The notes beneath the pieces are model-generated. The model saw nothing but the letters and a program-made list of their open reading frames with translations. It ran no database searches and was not told the origin of the DNA. The translations under genes and the position numbers were made by a program. This document shows, piece by piece, positions 16,940 through 26,065 of a stretch of 64,000 nucleotides of DNA. The stretch lies in NCBI RefSeq assembly GCF_020099395.1, contig NZ_CP083590.1, positions 6,138,001 through 6,202,000 on the forward strand, written 5' to 3'. This DNA comes from Streptomyces mobaraensis (GTDB lineage: Bacteria > Actinomycetota > Actinomycetes > Streptomycetales > Streptomycetaceae). The stretch's first letter is position 1. Every line of letters begins with the position of its first letter.

Positions 16940-16967
16940 ATCCCGCATCGCGGAAGCGGTGCGGGAT
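16940..16967. other. Hairpin in the ketosynthase/TetR intergenic region
   Basis: ATCCCGCA (16940-16947) pairs with TGCGGGAT (16960-16967) around a 12-base loop, 55-82 bases upstream of the ketosynthase start. It may be a regulator site or a small terminator. Confidence 0.35.
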
Positions 16968-17007
16968 TCGGCTCATACGCCCACCCTGTCAAGGGAGGTG
17001 GACTGCC

Positions 17008-17073
17008 GTGGATGCCGTGATCAAAGCATTCCGATGTCGTTCCCCTGTGGGATCCCTACAAGGATCTCCGTAG
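17008..17073 (+). CDS. Possible 21-residue small ORF
   Basis: AAGGGAGGTGG lies about 6 bases ahead of GTG 17008, an unusually strong ribosome site. The frame gives MDAVIKAFRCRSPVGSLQGS plus Pro and stops at TAG 17071. It lies in the 270-base region between the divergent ketosynthase and TetR genes. A CCCTAC/GTAGGG hairpin overlaps its end. It could be a leader peptide or chance. No family is recognised. Confidence 0.3.
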   Translation: MDAVIKAFRCRSPVGSLQGSP

Positions 17074-17155
17074 GGCCTCCACCCCCGCCGGTTAGTGAAA
17101 CAGTCGTACCATAAACTGGTGCGCACCCGACGACCAAGGAACACGGTGATACCGC

Positions 17156-17716
17156 GTGGCACGACCCACGGACCCCGCCCGGCGGGACCGCGTCCTCGCC
17201 CGGGCGGCCGACCACGTCCTGGAGCACGGCCTGGCCGGTCTGAGCCTGCGCCCGCTGGCGGCGGCCCTGGACACCAGCCCTCGCATGCTGCTCTACGACT
17301 TCGGCAGCAAGCAGCGGCTCGTCTCCGCGATCCTCGCCGAGGCCCGCCGTCGCGGTGCGGCGCGCGTCGCCGGGGAGCTGGTGCCGGAGACGGGCACCCC
17401 GGAGGAGCGGCTGCGCGCGCTCTGGGCCTGGATCAGCGCTCCCGAACGGGTGCCTTTCGTCCGGCTGTTCTTCGAGGTCCATGCCGACGCGGTGGCCCAT
17501 CCGGAGAACTATCCGGACCTCGCCACCGTGGTCACCGACTGGTTCGGCACCCTGGGCGCCACTTTCCGCGACGTCACCGAGGGCGCTGACGACACGGTCA
17601 CGCCCACCGTGGTCATGGCGTTCGTCCGAGGTCTCCTGCTCGACCTCGCCGTCACCGGCGACCGCGACCGCGCCGACCGCGCGGTGGACCGCTTCGCGAG
17701 GCTGATCCGGTCCTGA
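17156..17716 (+). CDS. TetR-family transcriptional regulator
   Basis: A 186-residue protein from GTG 17156. The HTH is RRDRVLARAADHVLEHGLAG and LSLRPLAAALDTSPRMLLYD, followed by FGSKQRLVSAILAEA. The C-terminal domain resembles the TetR_C_13-like group. It is divergent from the ketosynthase gene and may control it. The downstream 45 bases carry the tandem repeat CCGGCCCTGAT. An AT-rich patch (TACCATAAACTGG, about 17108) is the probable promoter. Confidence 0.83.
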   Translation: MARPTDPARRDRVLARAADHVLEHGLAGLSLRPLAAALDTSPRMLLYDFGSKQRLVSAILAEARRRGAARVAGELVPETGTPEERLRALWAWISAPERVPFVRLFFEVHADAVAHPENYPDLATVVTDWFGTLGATFRDVTEGADDTVTPTVVMAFVRGLLLDLAVTGDRDRADRAVDRFARLIRS

Positions 17717-17761
17717 TCCGGCCCTGATCCGGCCCTGATCCGGCCCTGGTCCGGGCGGGAC

Positions 17762-19396
17762 TCAGCCGTCGTCCCGCGCCGGATCCCGCCGCTCCCCGGC
17801 GGCCCGGACCGACGGTCCCGCGCCGGCCCGCTGTTCGAGGGTGATGTCCACCCCGCGGGCGCTGTGGTGGAAGGCGGGGGAGAAGCCGGCGTGGGTGAGG
17901 ACCCGTTCCTGGGCCTCGGTGGTACGGGCGGCGGCCTCACGGGCGCCCGGCGAGAGGTGGGTGCAGGTGACGTGCCAGACGCGGGACGTCCGGTCCAGGC
18001 GGTCGCGGAGCAGGGCCGGGTCGGCGGGCAGGTTGTCCAGGGCGCCGAGCCCGGCGGCGGTCCGTGCCCGGCCCAGGTCCGGGCGGTTCGTGAACGCCTC
18101 TTTGAACGCGGTGGCGATCAGGCCGCACCGGGCGCCGCTGAAGAGGACGGCGTCACCGGGCGCGTCGTGGATGCGCAGGGTCCTGATCACGGCGCGGGTG
18201 TCCCACTGGCGGCTGTCCTCCTGGCGGATGGCGACGTGGGACGCGGCGAGGGGCACGGCCGCCAGGAGCGGCAGCACCAGCCGCCGGCGCGGGGGGACGA
18301 CGGTGACGGCCGTCGCGAGCAACAGGGCCAGGGCCGGCAGGCAGAACAGCAGGTAACGGTAGGCGAAGAGGGGGTGGCCGAGGGAGACGGCCATCAACAG
18401 CAGCGGGGGGACGGCCAGCCAGGGCACGCCGACGGCGAGGGCCGACGACGGGGCCGTGCGCCGGCGCGCCACGAGGACGGCCAGCGCGGCGAGGGCGGTG
18501 AGGGTCAGCAGGAGCCGCAGCACGGTCGGCAGGGTGTCCTGGCCGGGGGTGAGGAGCCAGGTGAAGTAGTTGACCGGGGTCCCGGCCGTGACCGGCGCGG
18601 CCTCGCCCACGGCGGAGCTCTGTGCCGAGCCGAGGACCAGCAGCGGGACGACGGCGGCGACGCCCGCGGCCTGGGCCGCGAGCAGGCGTACGACGGCGGG
18701 ACGGCCGGGGCGCAGGAGGAGCACGGTGACCGCGTGGGCGGGCACCAGCAGCAGCCCCAGCACGTTGAACCAGCCCAGCAGGGCGACCAGTACGGCGTAA
18801 CCGGCGAGCCACCGCTTCCGGGGGCGTCCGGCCGGTCCGTCCCGTCCGGCCAGCGCTTTCACCAGGGCGCCCGTGGCCAGGACCGCCACCGCCATGACGA
18901 AGGCGAACGAGCGGGCCTCCTGCGCGTACCGCGACGCGGTCGGCAGGACGGCGAGCAGCAGTCCCGCGCCCAGCCCGAGCCGCGGACCGCCCAGCAGCCG
19001 CCCCAGCCACACGAGACCGGCCACCGCCACGGCCACCGCCAGCGCGGAGGGCACCCGCGCCGTGAACTCGTTGAGGCTGCCGTTCGCCTGCCCTACCAGG
19101 TACATCAGGATGTAGTGCAGGCCGTGTACCGCGTCGACCCGCCCGAGGAGGTCGATCAGTTCCGGCCAGGACCGCCGCGCCACGTCGATGGTGACGATCT
19201 CGTCGGTCCAGGCGGAGGGCCGCGTGTTCCCCCACACGCCGAGGACGAACGCGACGACGGGTGTCGCCCAGCCGGCCACGCGCGCCCAGCGGGAGCGGCC
19301 GGCGGACGTGCAGGACGCGTCGGGCGTGCAGGACGCGTCGGGCGCGTCGGACGGGATGGCGCGGGGCAGGGCGGGTTGGGGCGAGGTCGTCGTCAC
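17762..19396 (-). CDS. Membrane glycosyltransferase, family 39 (ArnT/PMT-like)
   Basis: A 544-residue polytopic protein from GTG 19396. After a 40-residue cytosolic head (with repeated DASCTPDASCT) and TM1 there is an acidic loop SAWTDEIVTIDVARRSW, the DE motif typical of GT-C enzymes. Ten or more TM segments follow, with a 120-residue C-terminal extracytoplasmic tail. The family transfers mannose or arabinose from polyprenyl-phosphate donors to lipids or proteins at the outer membrane face. The acceptor here is unknown. Confidence 0.8.
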   Translation of the reverse strand: MTTTSPQPALPRAIPSDAPDASCTPDASCTSAGRSRWARVAGWATPVVAFVLGVWGNTRPSAWTDEIVTIDVARRSWPELIDLLGRVDAVHGLHYILMYLVGQANGSLNEFTARVPSALAVAVAVAGLVWLGRLLGGPRLGLGAGLLLAVLPTASRYAQEARSFAFVMAVAVLATGALVKALAGRDGPAGRPRKRWLAGYAVLVALLGWFNVLGLLLVPAHAVTVLLLRPGRPAVVRLLAAQAAGVAAVVPLLVLGSAQSSAVGEAAPVTAGTPVNYFTWLLTPGQDTLPTVLRLLLTLTALAALAVLVARRRTAPSSALAVGVPWLAVPPLLLMAVSLGHPLFAYRYLLFCLPALALLLATAVTVVPPRRRLVLPLLAAVPLAASHVAIRQEDSRQWDTRAVIRTLRIHDAPGDAVLFSGARCGLIATAFKEAFTNRPDLGRARTAAGLGALDNLPADPALLRDRLDRTSRVWHVTCTHLSPGAREAAARTTEAQERVLTHAGFSPAFHHSARGVDITLEQRAGAGPSVRAAGERRDPARDDG

Positions 19397-19625
19397 GGTG
19401 CTGCTTTCGTCGCCTTTCGTCGCCGGCACCCCCGCACCGGACGGTGCCGGGCCGGGCGGCGGCGCGCGGCGTCGCGCGCGACACCGAACGGAGTGCGCCC
19501 CCCACGTTCGGCCCATTATCCGCAATACGGACCTGGTGGCCAAAGCTCGGTGGGAGCGGGGGAGGGGGCGGGACCGTGGGTCGGCCGGACCCCCGTACCG
19601 GCCGTCCGTGCCCGTCGCCTCCCCG

Positions 19626-20231
19626 TCAGTCCGCGTGAGCGCACCCCGCGCGGGCCGTCTCCGCCCGCCACGCGCGGCCGATGCCCCGGAGCATCGCCGG
19701 GTAGACGCCGAGGTACCGGAACGGCTTGATCGCCGCCATGTAGGCCCTGCCGAGCAGGCCGTTCGGCTTCACGAGGACGGCCAGTTGGCCGCGGTAGCCT
19801 CCCTTGCCGTCCGGCACCCAGCCGATGTGCCGCACGGCGTGCACGGTCCGGTTGGCGATTTCGGAGGCCCACTCGTCGTGGGTCAGGTAGAGGGAGCGGA
19901 ACGGGCCGCCGGGCGCTTCCGGTCCCCTCGGGCCGTCGCGGAGGCCGGCGGGCAGCCGGCCGAGCAGGGTCGGCACCCGGGTGCCCGTCCCGGCGCCGGA
20001 GCGGTCCCAGCCCAGCAGCGCCCCGAGCTTCCACCGCACCGCGAAGAGGGCCCGGGCGACGGGCGAGGACTCGTACGGCCGCGCGTCCTCCGTGAGTTGG
20101 CGGACCAGGCGGTCGAGGTCGTCGGGTCCGCCGGGCGTCGGCAGGGCCCAGACGTCGTCGATCCGGAAGTCGCCGGCGATCTCGTGGATCCGCCAGGGGT
20201 GTGCGGTGTGGGCGGTGTTCGGAAGACGCAT
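19626..20231 (-). CDS. DUF2867 domain protein
   Basis: A 201-residue protein. IHEIAGDFRIDDVWALPTPG opens the domain, and SLYLTHDEWASEIANRTVHA with YMAAIKPFRYLGVYPAMLRG matches the DUF2867 C-terminal half. The biochemical role of the family is not known; related proteins are often paired with TetR regulators. Two strong palindromes lie just upstream of its start, so it is tightly regulated, but no regulator gene is adjacent. Confidence 0.8.
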   Translation of the reverse strand: MRLPNTAHTAHPWRIHEIAGDFRIDDVWALPTPGGPDDLDRLVRQLTEDARPYESSPVARALFAVRWKLGALLGWDRSGAGTGTRVPTLLGRLPAGLRDGPRGPEAPGGPFRSLYLTHDEWASEIANRTVHAVRHIGWVPDGKGGYRGQLAVLVKPNGLLGRAYMAAIKPFRYLGVYPAMLRGIGRAWRAETARAGCAHAD

Positions 20232-20249
20232 GGGTGGCCCCCTCGGTCC

Positions 20250-20299
20250 ATACGGTGCCGTATAGCGAGCAGATTAGCCGGGATATACGGAGCCGTATA
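20250..20299. promoter_or_regulatory. Twin palindromic operators upstream of the DUF2867 gene
   Basis: ATACGG-TG-CCGTAT at 20250-20263 and TATACGG-AG-CCGTATA at 20284-20299. They share the arms (T)ATACGG/CCGTAT(A) and are centred about 35 bases apart. They overlap the TATA-like -10 sequences of the DUF2867 promoter. The form is typical of TetR-family dimers. Confidence 0.7.
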
Positions 20300-20312
20300 G
20301 ACAGGGGTCGGG

Positions 20313-20468
20313 GTGAGGGGAGACACAACGTCCGCTCGCCCGGTTCGGGCGCCGCACCACCGCCTGCTGCGGCTCGACGGCGACGACCTCGTCTTCCAGG
20401 TCCGATGCAGGGCCGTCCATGCCCCGAAGCTGCTCGAGGCGGGGTGTCGTCGCAGCTCAGAGTGTTGA
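20313..20468 (+). CDS. Short ORF of unknown function, possibly a gene fragment
   Basis: GTG 20313 opens a 51-residue frame with good third-position G/C (…LLRLDGDDLVFQVRCRAVH) that starts beside the twin operators. The missing divergent TetR gene would be expected here, but no HTH is seen. It may be a fragment left by a deletion. Confidence 0.25.
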   Translation: MRGDTTSARPVRAPHHRLLRLDGDDLVFQVRCRAVHAPKLLEAGCRRSSEC

Positions 20469-20642
20469 GGCCCGGGCCGTGTGTCAGTGGTCCGTGGCAG
20501 ACTCAAGGCATGACGTCCAGGCCGGAATTCCCGCCACTCCCGAACGAACAGAGGGAGAGCACCGAGCCCGTTCCTCCGTCGGCCAAGGGCCGTGCAGGGC
20601 GGGCGGCCGGGGGTCTCGACGTGACCGTTGGCGGGCGTTGAG

Positions 20643-21746
20643 ATGGCGGATTTCAAGGATGAACTGTCGCCGGAGCTCATCGGGCGTCTCGCGGGTGACT
20701 TCGCGGGTGCGTCGGCCTCGTTCGACCGGACGGCGTTCGAGCGGCTCGCGGGCACCGGTATCGGTGAACTGGAGTTGAAGGCCCGTATCGACCAGATCGC
20801 CCGTGCCCTCGCGGCGACGATGCCGGCGTCCCCCGAAGAGGCCGACCAGGTGATCCGTGGTGCCCTCGACGGCGGGGGCCTCTCGGGGTGGGCTTCCATG
20901 CCCGTCAACGCCTACGTCGCCTCGGCGCTGCTGGACCGGCCCGATGTCGCGCTGCCGCTGCTGGCCGCACTCACTCCCCGCCACACCGCCGAGTTCGCGA
21001 TCCGCCCGTTCGTCGACGCCCACTACGAGGTGACGATGGACCAGCTCAGGGCATGGACCACCGACCCGGACGAACATGTTCGGCGGCTCGTCTCGGAGGG
21101 CACGCGCCCGCGCCTGCCCTGGGCGCGGCAACTCTCGCGGTTCGTCACCGATCCCGCTCCCGCGCTGGCGCTCCTGGAGGCTCTCTTCGATGACGAGTCC
21201 CTCTACGTGCGCCGTTCCGTGGCGAACCACCTCAACGACATCAGCAAGGACCACCCCGACCTCGCCCTCGACACCGCACGGCGATGGGCCCGCAACAGTA
21301 CGCAGGGCGATTTCGTCGTGCGCCACGGTCTGCGGACGCTCGTCAAACGAGGACACCCGGAAGCCCTCGCGGTTCTCGGGTTCGATCACCAGGCCCCGAT
21401 CGGCATCACGGACCTCGCCTGCTCACCGTCCACCATCTCCATCGGGGAGGCGACCACCGTCACCTTCACGCTGCACGCCACCGAGGCGGCGAAAGCGGCG
21501 ATCGATTACCTGGTCCACTACCAAGGCGTCCGCGGCCCCAAGGCGGGCAAGGTGTTCAAGCTGACCGTCCGGGACCTCCCCGCGGGCGAAGCGGTCCACT
21601 TCTCACGCCGGCACCGGTTCGCGAGCCTGTCGGTGCGCACGATCCACCCCGGCCCGCACCGCATCGAGGTCCAGGCCAACGGACGCATCCTCGGTGCGAC
21701 CAAGGTCCACATCACCGCCGCCGACACACCGCAAGACCCAGCCTGA
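20643..21746 (+). CDS. AlkC-like DNA alkylation repair glycosylase
   Basis: A 367-residue protein. Residues 1-260 form HEAT-like helical repeats with the AlkC/AlkD hallmarks FVDAHYEVTMDQLRAWTTDP and HVRRLVSEGTRPRLPWARQL. Residues 265-365 (DLACSPSTISIGEATTVTFT, then FSRRHRFASLSVRTIHPGPH) form the Ig-like C-terminal domain that distinguishes AlkC from AlkD. AlkC removes 3-methyl purines without base flipping. ATG 20643 is chosen; a TTG 15 bases upstream is possible. No other repair gene is adjacent. Confidence 0.83.
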   Translation: MADFKDELSPELIGRLAGDFAGASASFDRTAFERLAGTGIGELELKARIDQIARALAATMPASPEEADQVIRGALDGGGLSGWASMPVNAYVASALLDRPDVALPLLAALTPRHTAEFAIRPFVDAHYEVTMDQLRAWTTDPDEHVRRLVSEGTRPRLPWARQLSRFVTDPAPALALLEALFDDESLYVRRSVANHLNDISKDHPDLALDTARRWARNSTQGDFVVRHGLRTLVKRGHPEALAVLGFDHQAPIGITDLACSPSTISIGEATTVTFTLHATEAAKAAIDYLVHYQGVRGPKAGKVFKLTVRDLPAGEAVHFSRRHRFASLSVRTIHPGPHRIEVQANGRILGATKVHITAADTPQDPA

Positions 21747-22033
21747 GGCTGTTGAACTGAACACCCAGCGCCCCAGGACGGGTTTCACGCGATCACCCGC
21801 GCCCCGGTCTCGACGGCCCCAAGAGGGCCGCCGTCCTTGCCGCCCCGGTCGGCAGCCGTGCGACTCCACCTGCCGGGACCGCTGTCGCGCCCCTGCAACC
21901 ACACCGCCGTGACCTGCGGGTATGCCTCAGTCAGCCCACACCTGGCGAACACGGCACACCCGTTCCCCTCCGCGCCCTCGTGGGTACGGGGCGAGGCGGC
22001 GGCACCGGGAGGTGCCGCCGCCTCGGGACCGGC
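21747..22033. other. Intergenic, convergent genes
   Basis: 287 bases with a weak GGCCC/GGGCC hairpin (21815-21829) that may terminate the AlkC gene. No coding pattern recognised. Confidence 0.4.
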
Positions 22034-23518
22034 TCAGCCGGCCCGGTCGCTCGTGCGCTTGGGCTTGGGCAGGAAGAACATCAGGGCCCACATCAGCGTG
22101 AGGAGGCCGCCGACCCACCACAGCACGGTGACGAACGCGTCGCGGTTGAGTGCGGCGTCGGGCGAGCCGCCGGTGGTGGCGAAGAACACCAGCGCGGTCA
22201 GCGCGGTACCGAGGGCGATGCCCAGATGCATGACGGTGTTGAACAGGCCCGAAGCGGACCCGGCGTCCTCGTGCGGCACCCTGGCCAGCGACATGTCGGC
22301 GAGCGGGCCGCTGACCATGCCGAGACCGAACCCGATCAGTACCACCGGAGCGGTCATCGCCGGCAGGGCCAGGCTCCCTTGGCCCGCGTCGATCTGGAGC
22401 CCGTAGGCAGCCATCGCGGCGAGCGTGATGAGGACACCGGCCTGCGGCAACCGGCGGGCGAAGCGCCCGCCGCTCTTCGCCGTGACGGTCGCACCGGCCA
22501 GCTCGCCCACGGAGAGCAGCACGAACGCCAGGGCCGCGTGGAAGGGGCTCATGCCCAGCCCGCGCTGGAGGTAGAGGGTCCAGGTCATGAAGAACAGCCC
22601 GCACAGCAGGCCGTGCATCAGTTGCGCGGCCATGCCGCCGGAGAACTGCCTGCCCCGGAAGAGGGGCAGTGCTACCAGGGGTGCGTTGTTCTGCTTGCGC
22701 CGCTGCTGGCGCAGGAAGGCGCCGAGGGCGAGGAGGCCGGCGGCGAGCAGGGCGAAGCACCACAGCGGCCAGTGATGGAGGTGCCCCTCGGTGAGCGGGA
22801 AGACGATCAGGACGATGGCCAGGGCGGACAGCAGCATGCCGGTCAGGTCCGGCCGCGCGGCCTTCTTCACGGTCGACTCGGGGATAAACCGGCGTCCCAG
22901 GAGGAGCACGGCGAGGCCGACGGGCACGTTGACCAGGAAGATCGGCCGCCAGGACAGTCCGAACAGGTCGGCCTCGGTGAGGAGGCCGCCCATCACGGGG
23001 CCCAGGACGTTGGCGAGCGACATGACGGCCCCGTACAGGCCGAACACCTTGCCGCGGTCCTGCCCGTCGAAGGTGACGTGGAGGGTGGCCAGGATCTGCG
23101 GGATCATGATGGCCACGCCCACGCCCTGGAGGGCGCGGGCGCCGATCAGCACGCCCGGCCCGGCAGCGAGGCCGCACAGCAGCGAGGCCGTGGTGAACAC
23201 GACGGTGCCGATGAGGAGGATCTTTCGCCGGCCGTAGAGGTCGCCGAGGCGTCCGCCGGTGATCAGCCCGACGGCGACGGGCAGGGAGTAGCCGGTGGTC
23301 AGCCACTGCACCGCGTCCGGTCCGGCGCCGGTCGACTCCTGGATGGCGGGCAGGGCGGTCAGGACGACCGACTGGTCGATCATGTCCATCAGCTCCGCGC
23401 CCAGCAGCACCAGGAGGGCGATCCAGGCGGCCAGGCCCATCCTCGACAGTCCGGGTGTGGGGTGGCGTGGAGGCTCGGTGGTGTGCTGCGGCTCGTTGTC
23501 GAGCGCGGGGGAAGGCAC
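22034..23518 (-). CDS. MFS transporter, DHA2 (14-TM) multidrug family
   Basis: A 494-residue protein. GTG 23518 has AGGAG 8 bases upstream, better than an in-frame ATG at 23554. TM1 carries AELMDMIDQSVVLTALPAIQ (DHA2 motif D1), followed by GGRLGDLYGRRKILLIG (motif A) and LGPVMGGLL (motif C). About 14 hydrophobic segments are present and the C-terminus KPKRTSDRAG is cytosolic. It probably exports antibiotics or dyes. No regulator sits next to it. Confidence 0.87.
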   Translation of the reverse strand: MPSPALDNEPQHTTEPPRHPTPGLSRMGLAAWIALLVLLGAELMDMIDQSVVLTALPAIQESTGAGPDAVQWLTTGYSLPVAVGLITGGRLGDLYGRRKILLIGTVVFTTASLLCGLAAGPGVLIGARALQGVGVAIMIPQILATLHVTFDGQDRGKVFGLYGAVMSLANVLGPVMGGLLTEADLFGLSWRPIFLVNVPVGLAVLLLGRRFIPESTVKKAARPDLTGMLLSALAIVLIVFPLTEGHLHHWPLWCFALLAAGLLALGAFLRQQRRKQNNAPLVALPLFRGRQFSGGMAAQLMHGLLCGLFFMTWTLYLQRGLGMSPFHAALAFVLLSVGELAGATVTAKSGGRFARRLPQAGVLITLAAMAAYGLQIDAGQGSLALPAMTAPVVLIGFGLGMVSGPLADMSLARVPHEDAGSASGLFNTVMHLGIALGTALTALVFFATTGGSPDAALNRDAFVTVLWWVGGLLTLMWALMFFLPKPKRTSDRAG

Positions 23519-23947
23519 TGTGGGGGCTCCTGATTCACGGAGTCGGGGAGCCATGCCGTCAGCCGCACCGGGGCCGGAAAAGACGAAACCCGGGGCAGAC
23601 GGCAGAGCTGCACCCGGAAAATGACAGGGAAATACGGGGGTGGGTGACGCAACTCAGGCCAGCGCGACGTCCGCCCCCGGACACGTTCGAATGATCAGAA
23701 CGTGGGGGATCCGCGGACGGCTACTTGGCCTGGGAGATAAGTCGTCACCTCGAAACACAGCGCCGGGCCCCGGAGTGGGCACCAAGCGGAACTCAAACAG
23801 GGTAAAGGCCGCTCAGGCTTCCAGGCAACGCGATACCTCACACCCCTCGCCGCGGGGCGTCACCCCACTCCGGGCCCGGCGTCCCGGAGTGAGCGGCGTA
23901 TCACGCCTTGGCCGCGCGGCCGGACTCCCGTCGGGTCTGCGGCCGCG
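23519..23947. other. Intergenic region without recognised gene
   Basis: 429 bases upstream of the DHA2 gene and downstream of the Bcr-type gene. CCCGGAGTGGG at about 23775 has an inverted partner CCCACTCCGGG near 23870. No convincing coding frame was seen on either strand. Confidence 0.4.
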
Positions 23948-25225
23948 TCAGCGGGCTTGTGCGGCCACTTCGCCATGGGCCTGCCGGGGGCGGACCAGGA
24001 GGAGCAGCGCCAGGACGGCCAGTGCGAGGGAGGCGAGCATGATGGCGGCCATCGGCAGGGAGCTGTCCTCGCCGAAGACGCCGACGAGCGGGGAGGCGAT
24101 GGCGCCGCAGAGGAATTGCAGGCCGCCGAGGAGGGCAGAGGCTGCCCCGGGGGTGGCGCGGCCCAGGTTCTGGCCGAGGCTCATGGCCGCCGGGAAGATC
24201 ATGCCGATGCCGCACAGGACGACGCAGAGGGTGATCCAGGTCCCGGCGAAGGACTCGCCGATGGCGAGTGTGGTGATCACCTGGGCCAGCGCTCCGGCGG
24301 CCGCCGTGGCGACGCCGGCGGCGAGCAGCGTGTTCAGCCGGACCCGCCGGGCGAGCCGGGCGAAGACGGTGCCGGCGAGCAGCATGCCGACGGCGTTGAG
24401 GGCGAAGATGAGCGAGTAGGTGCCGGCGGAGACGCCGTGGACGTGCTCGAAGACGAAGCTGGATCCGCTGATGTAGGCGAACAGGGCCGCCGAGGCCGTG
24501 CCCAGGACGAGGACGTAGCCCATGAAGGGGCGGTTGCCCATCAGGCGCCCCATGGCCCGGAACGTGCCGGAGAGCCCGCCGCTGTGGCGGCGCTCCGGCG
24601 GCAGCGACTCGGGGACCTTGATGAGCACTCCGAGCAGCAGCAGGACACCGATCAAGGCCAGCACCCCGAAGACAGCCCGCCAGGTGGAGACGGCCAGGAT
24701 CGCTCCGCCGAGGACGGGGGCGGCGACCGGGGCCACGCCGAGGATCTGGGAGAGCACCGCGAAGTAACGGGGGATGTCCGGCCCGGCGAAGCGGTCGGTG
24801 ATCACGGCCCGGGCGAGCACCATGCCGACCGCACCTGCCACGCCCTGCAGGAAGCGCGCGGCGACCAGCAGGTACACGTTCGGTGCGACCGCGCAGAGCA
24901 GGGAGAACACGACGAACGCGGTGGCGCCGGCCAGCAGCGGCCTGCGTCGTCCCAGGCTGTCGCTGAGCGGGCCCAGGAGGAGCTGGCCGACGACGAGGCC
25001 CACCAGGAAGGCCGTCATGGTCAGCTGAATCGCGGAACTGCCGGTGTGCAGGGCGGAACCCATCGTCGGGAAGCCCGGTACGTACATGTCGGTGGCCAGC
25101 GGGGCGACCGCCGTCAGCGCGCCGAGCACGACCAGCAGCCCGCCGGTGCGCGCGGACGGGGCGGGCGGACCGGCGGCGCCGACCGGCTTCCGGTTGTCCG
25201 TCGTGGAGGTGGAGCTCGATATCAT
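23948..25225 (-). CDS. Bcr/CflA-family multidrug efflux MFS transporter
   Basis: A 425-residue, 12-TM protein. PLATDMYVPGFPTMGSALHT after TM1 and GQLLLGPLSDSLGRRRPLL (motif A) are diagnostic of the Bcr/CflA group, with FLQGVAGAVGMVLARAVITD in TM4. These export bicyclomycin, chloramphenicol or sulfonamide-like compounds by proton antiport. It is divergent from a MarR regulator that most likely represses it. Confidence 0.88.
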   Translation of the reverse strand: MISSSTSTTDNRKPVGAAGPPAPSARTGGLLVVLGALTAVAPLATDMYVPGFPTMGSALHTGSSAIQLTMTAFLVGLVVGQLLLGPLSDSLGRRRPLLAGATAFVVFSLLCAVAPNVYLLVAARFLQGVAGAVGMVLARAVITDRFAGPDIPRYFAVLSQILGVAPVAAPVLGGAILAVSTWRAVFGVLALIGVLLLLGVLIKVPESLPPERRHSGGLSGTFRAMGRLMGNRPFMGYVLVLGTASAALFAYISGSSFVFEHVHGVSAGTYSLIFALNAVGMLLAGTVFARLARRVRLNTLLAAGVATAAAGALAQVITTLAIGESFAGTWITLCVVLCGIGMIFPAAMSLGQNLGRATPGAASALLGGLQFLCGAIASPLVGVFGEDSSLPMAAIMLASLALAVLALLLLVRPRQAHGEVAAQAR

Positions 25226-25272
25226 GAGAACAACGATAACTAGTGGTTCACCGGTTTACAAAGGTGGTTCCT
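25226..25272. promoter_or_regulatory. Divergent Bcr/MarR promoter-operator
   Basis: AT-rich spacer with GATAACTAGTGGTTCACCGG. AAC-TAGTG-GTT (about 25239-25249) is an imperfect palindrome of MarR size overlapping TAACTA, a candidate -10 for marR. Confidence 0.45.
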
Positions 25273-25836
25273 GTGCTCCCTTCCGAATCCTCCGCCCGCG
25301 CCCGGTGGGCCGCTCACGGCTCGGGGCTCGACACCTCGCCCATGGAGGTCGTCGGTCTCCTGAAGCGGATCATGGCGCTGCGTGACGGCGTCGTGGAGCC
25401 GCTGTACGAAGGGGCGCCACTGACCGCGCCCGAGGTCGACCTGCTGGTGCCGCTGCGGCACTTGGACGAGCCGGTCATCGCACGCCGCATCGCCGAGCAC
25501 CGGGGGATGTCCCGGGCGGGCGTCAGCAAGGCGCTGGCGAAGCTGGAGAAGCGCGGCTTCGTCGAGCGCACGTCCCACCCCGCCGACCGGCGCGCCACTC
25601 TGGTGAGCGTCACGGAAGCGGGCAAGGCCGCGATGGACGCGTTGTTCCCCCGCCAACTGGAGGTCGAGGCGCGGCTGTTGGAGGCGCTTGGCGAGCACCG
25701 CGAGGAGGTGCTCCAGGCGCTGGAGCGTCTGGCCGAGGCCATGGAGCGCGGCCTTGCCGCCGCCAGGGCGGCAGCGGAGCACGGCGGGGCTGAGAGGCCG
25801 ACCGGGACGGGCGGTCATCCGACCCCGACCGGCTGA
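25273..25836 (+). CDS. MarR-family transcriptional regulator
   Basis: A 187-residue protein. The winged helix reads PEVDLLVPLRHLDEPVIARR, MSRAGVSKALAKLEKRGFVE and the wing HPADRRATLVSVTEAG. GTG 25273 has AAGGTGG close upstream; GTG 25243 would overlap the presumed operator. It is divergent from the Bcr-type exporter. The effector is unknown. Confidence 0.85.
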   Translation: MLPSESSARARWAAHGSGLDTSPMEVVGLLKRIMALRDGVVEPLYEGAPLTAPEVDLLVPLRHLDEPVIARRIAEHRGMSRAGVSKALAKLEKRGFVERTSHPADRRATLVSVTEAGKAAMDALFPRQLEVEARLLEALGEHREEVLQALERLAEAMERGLAAARAAAEHGGAERPTGTGGHPTPTG

Positions 25837-26065
25837 GCACCGCCGAAGCGGGGAGGGGCGAGGTCGGCGCGCAGCCCGGTGTGGCGGGGCGGTGTGGCGA
25901 TGCCCGGGGCCCGGTCGAGGGCTTTCATGAGTGGTCCGGCCGCGATCGCGACCCCGGCCTGCCCGGCGACCGGCGTTGGTGCGGGGGGACTCCCCCCCCG
26001 CACCACCACTGCCAAATCCCTTGCGGGCAGGGCTTGTACGCAAGGTAAGGGGCCGTGGCCCCGTT

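Noticed and set aside
13856..17020. 1054-codon plus-strand frame
   Set aside because: Arg/Gly/Pro-rich out-of-frame reading of the ABC-F gene and antisense of the ketosynthase; no domain or ribosome site.
17864..19729. 621-codon plus-strand frame
   Set aside because: Antisense of the GT-C glycosyltransferase, whose TM pattern and DE motif are convincing.
22034..25836. Two adjacent exporters and a MarR read as one antibiotic gene cluster
   Set aside because: Only efflux and regulation genes are present; no biosynthetic enzyme is adjacent and the genes are not coupled.
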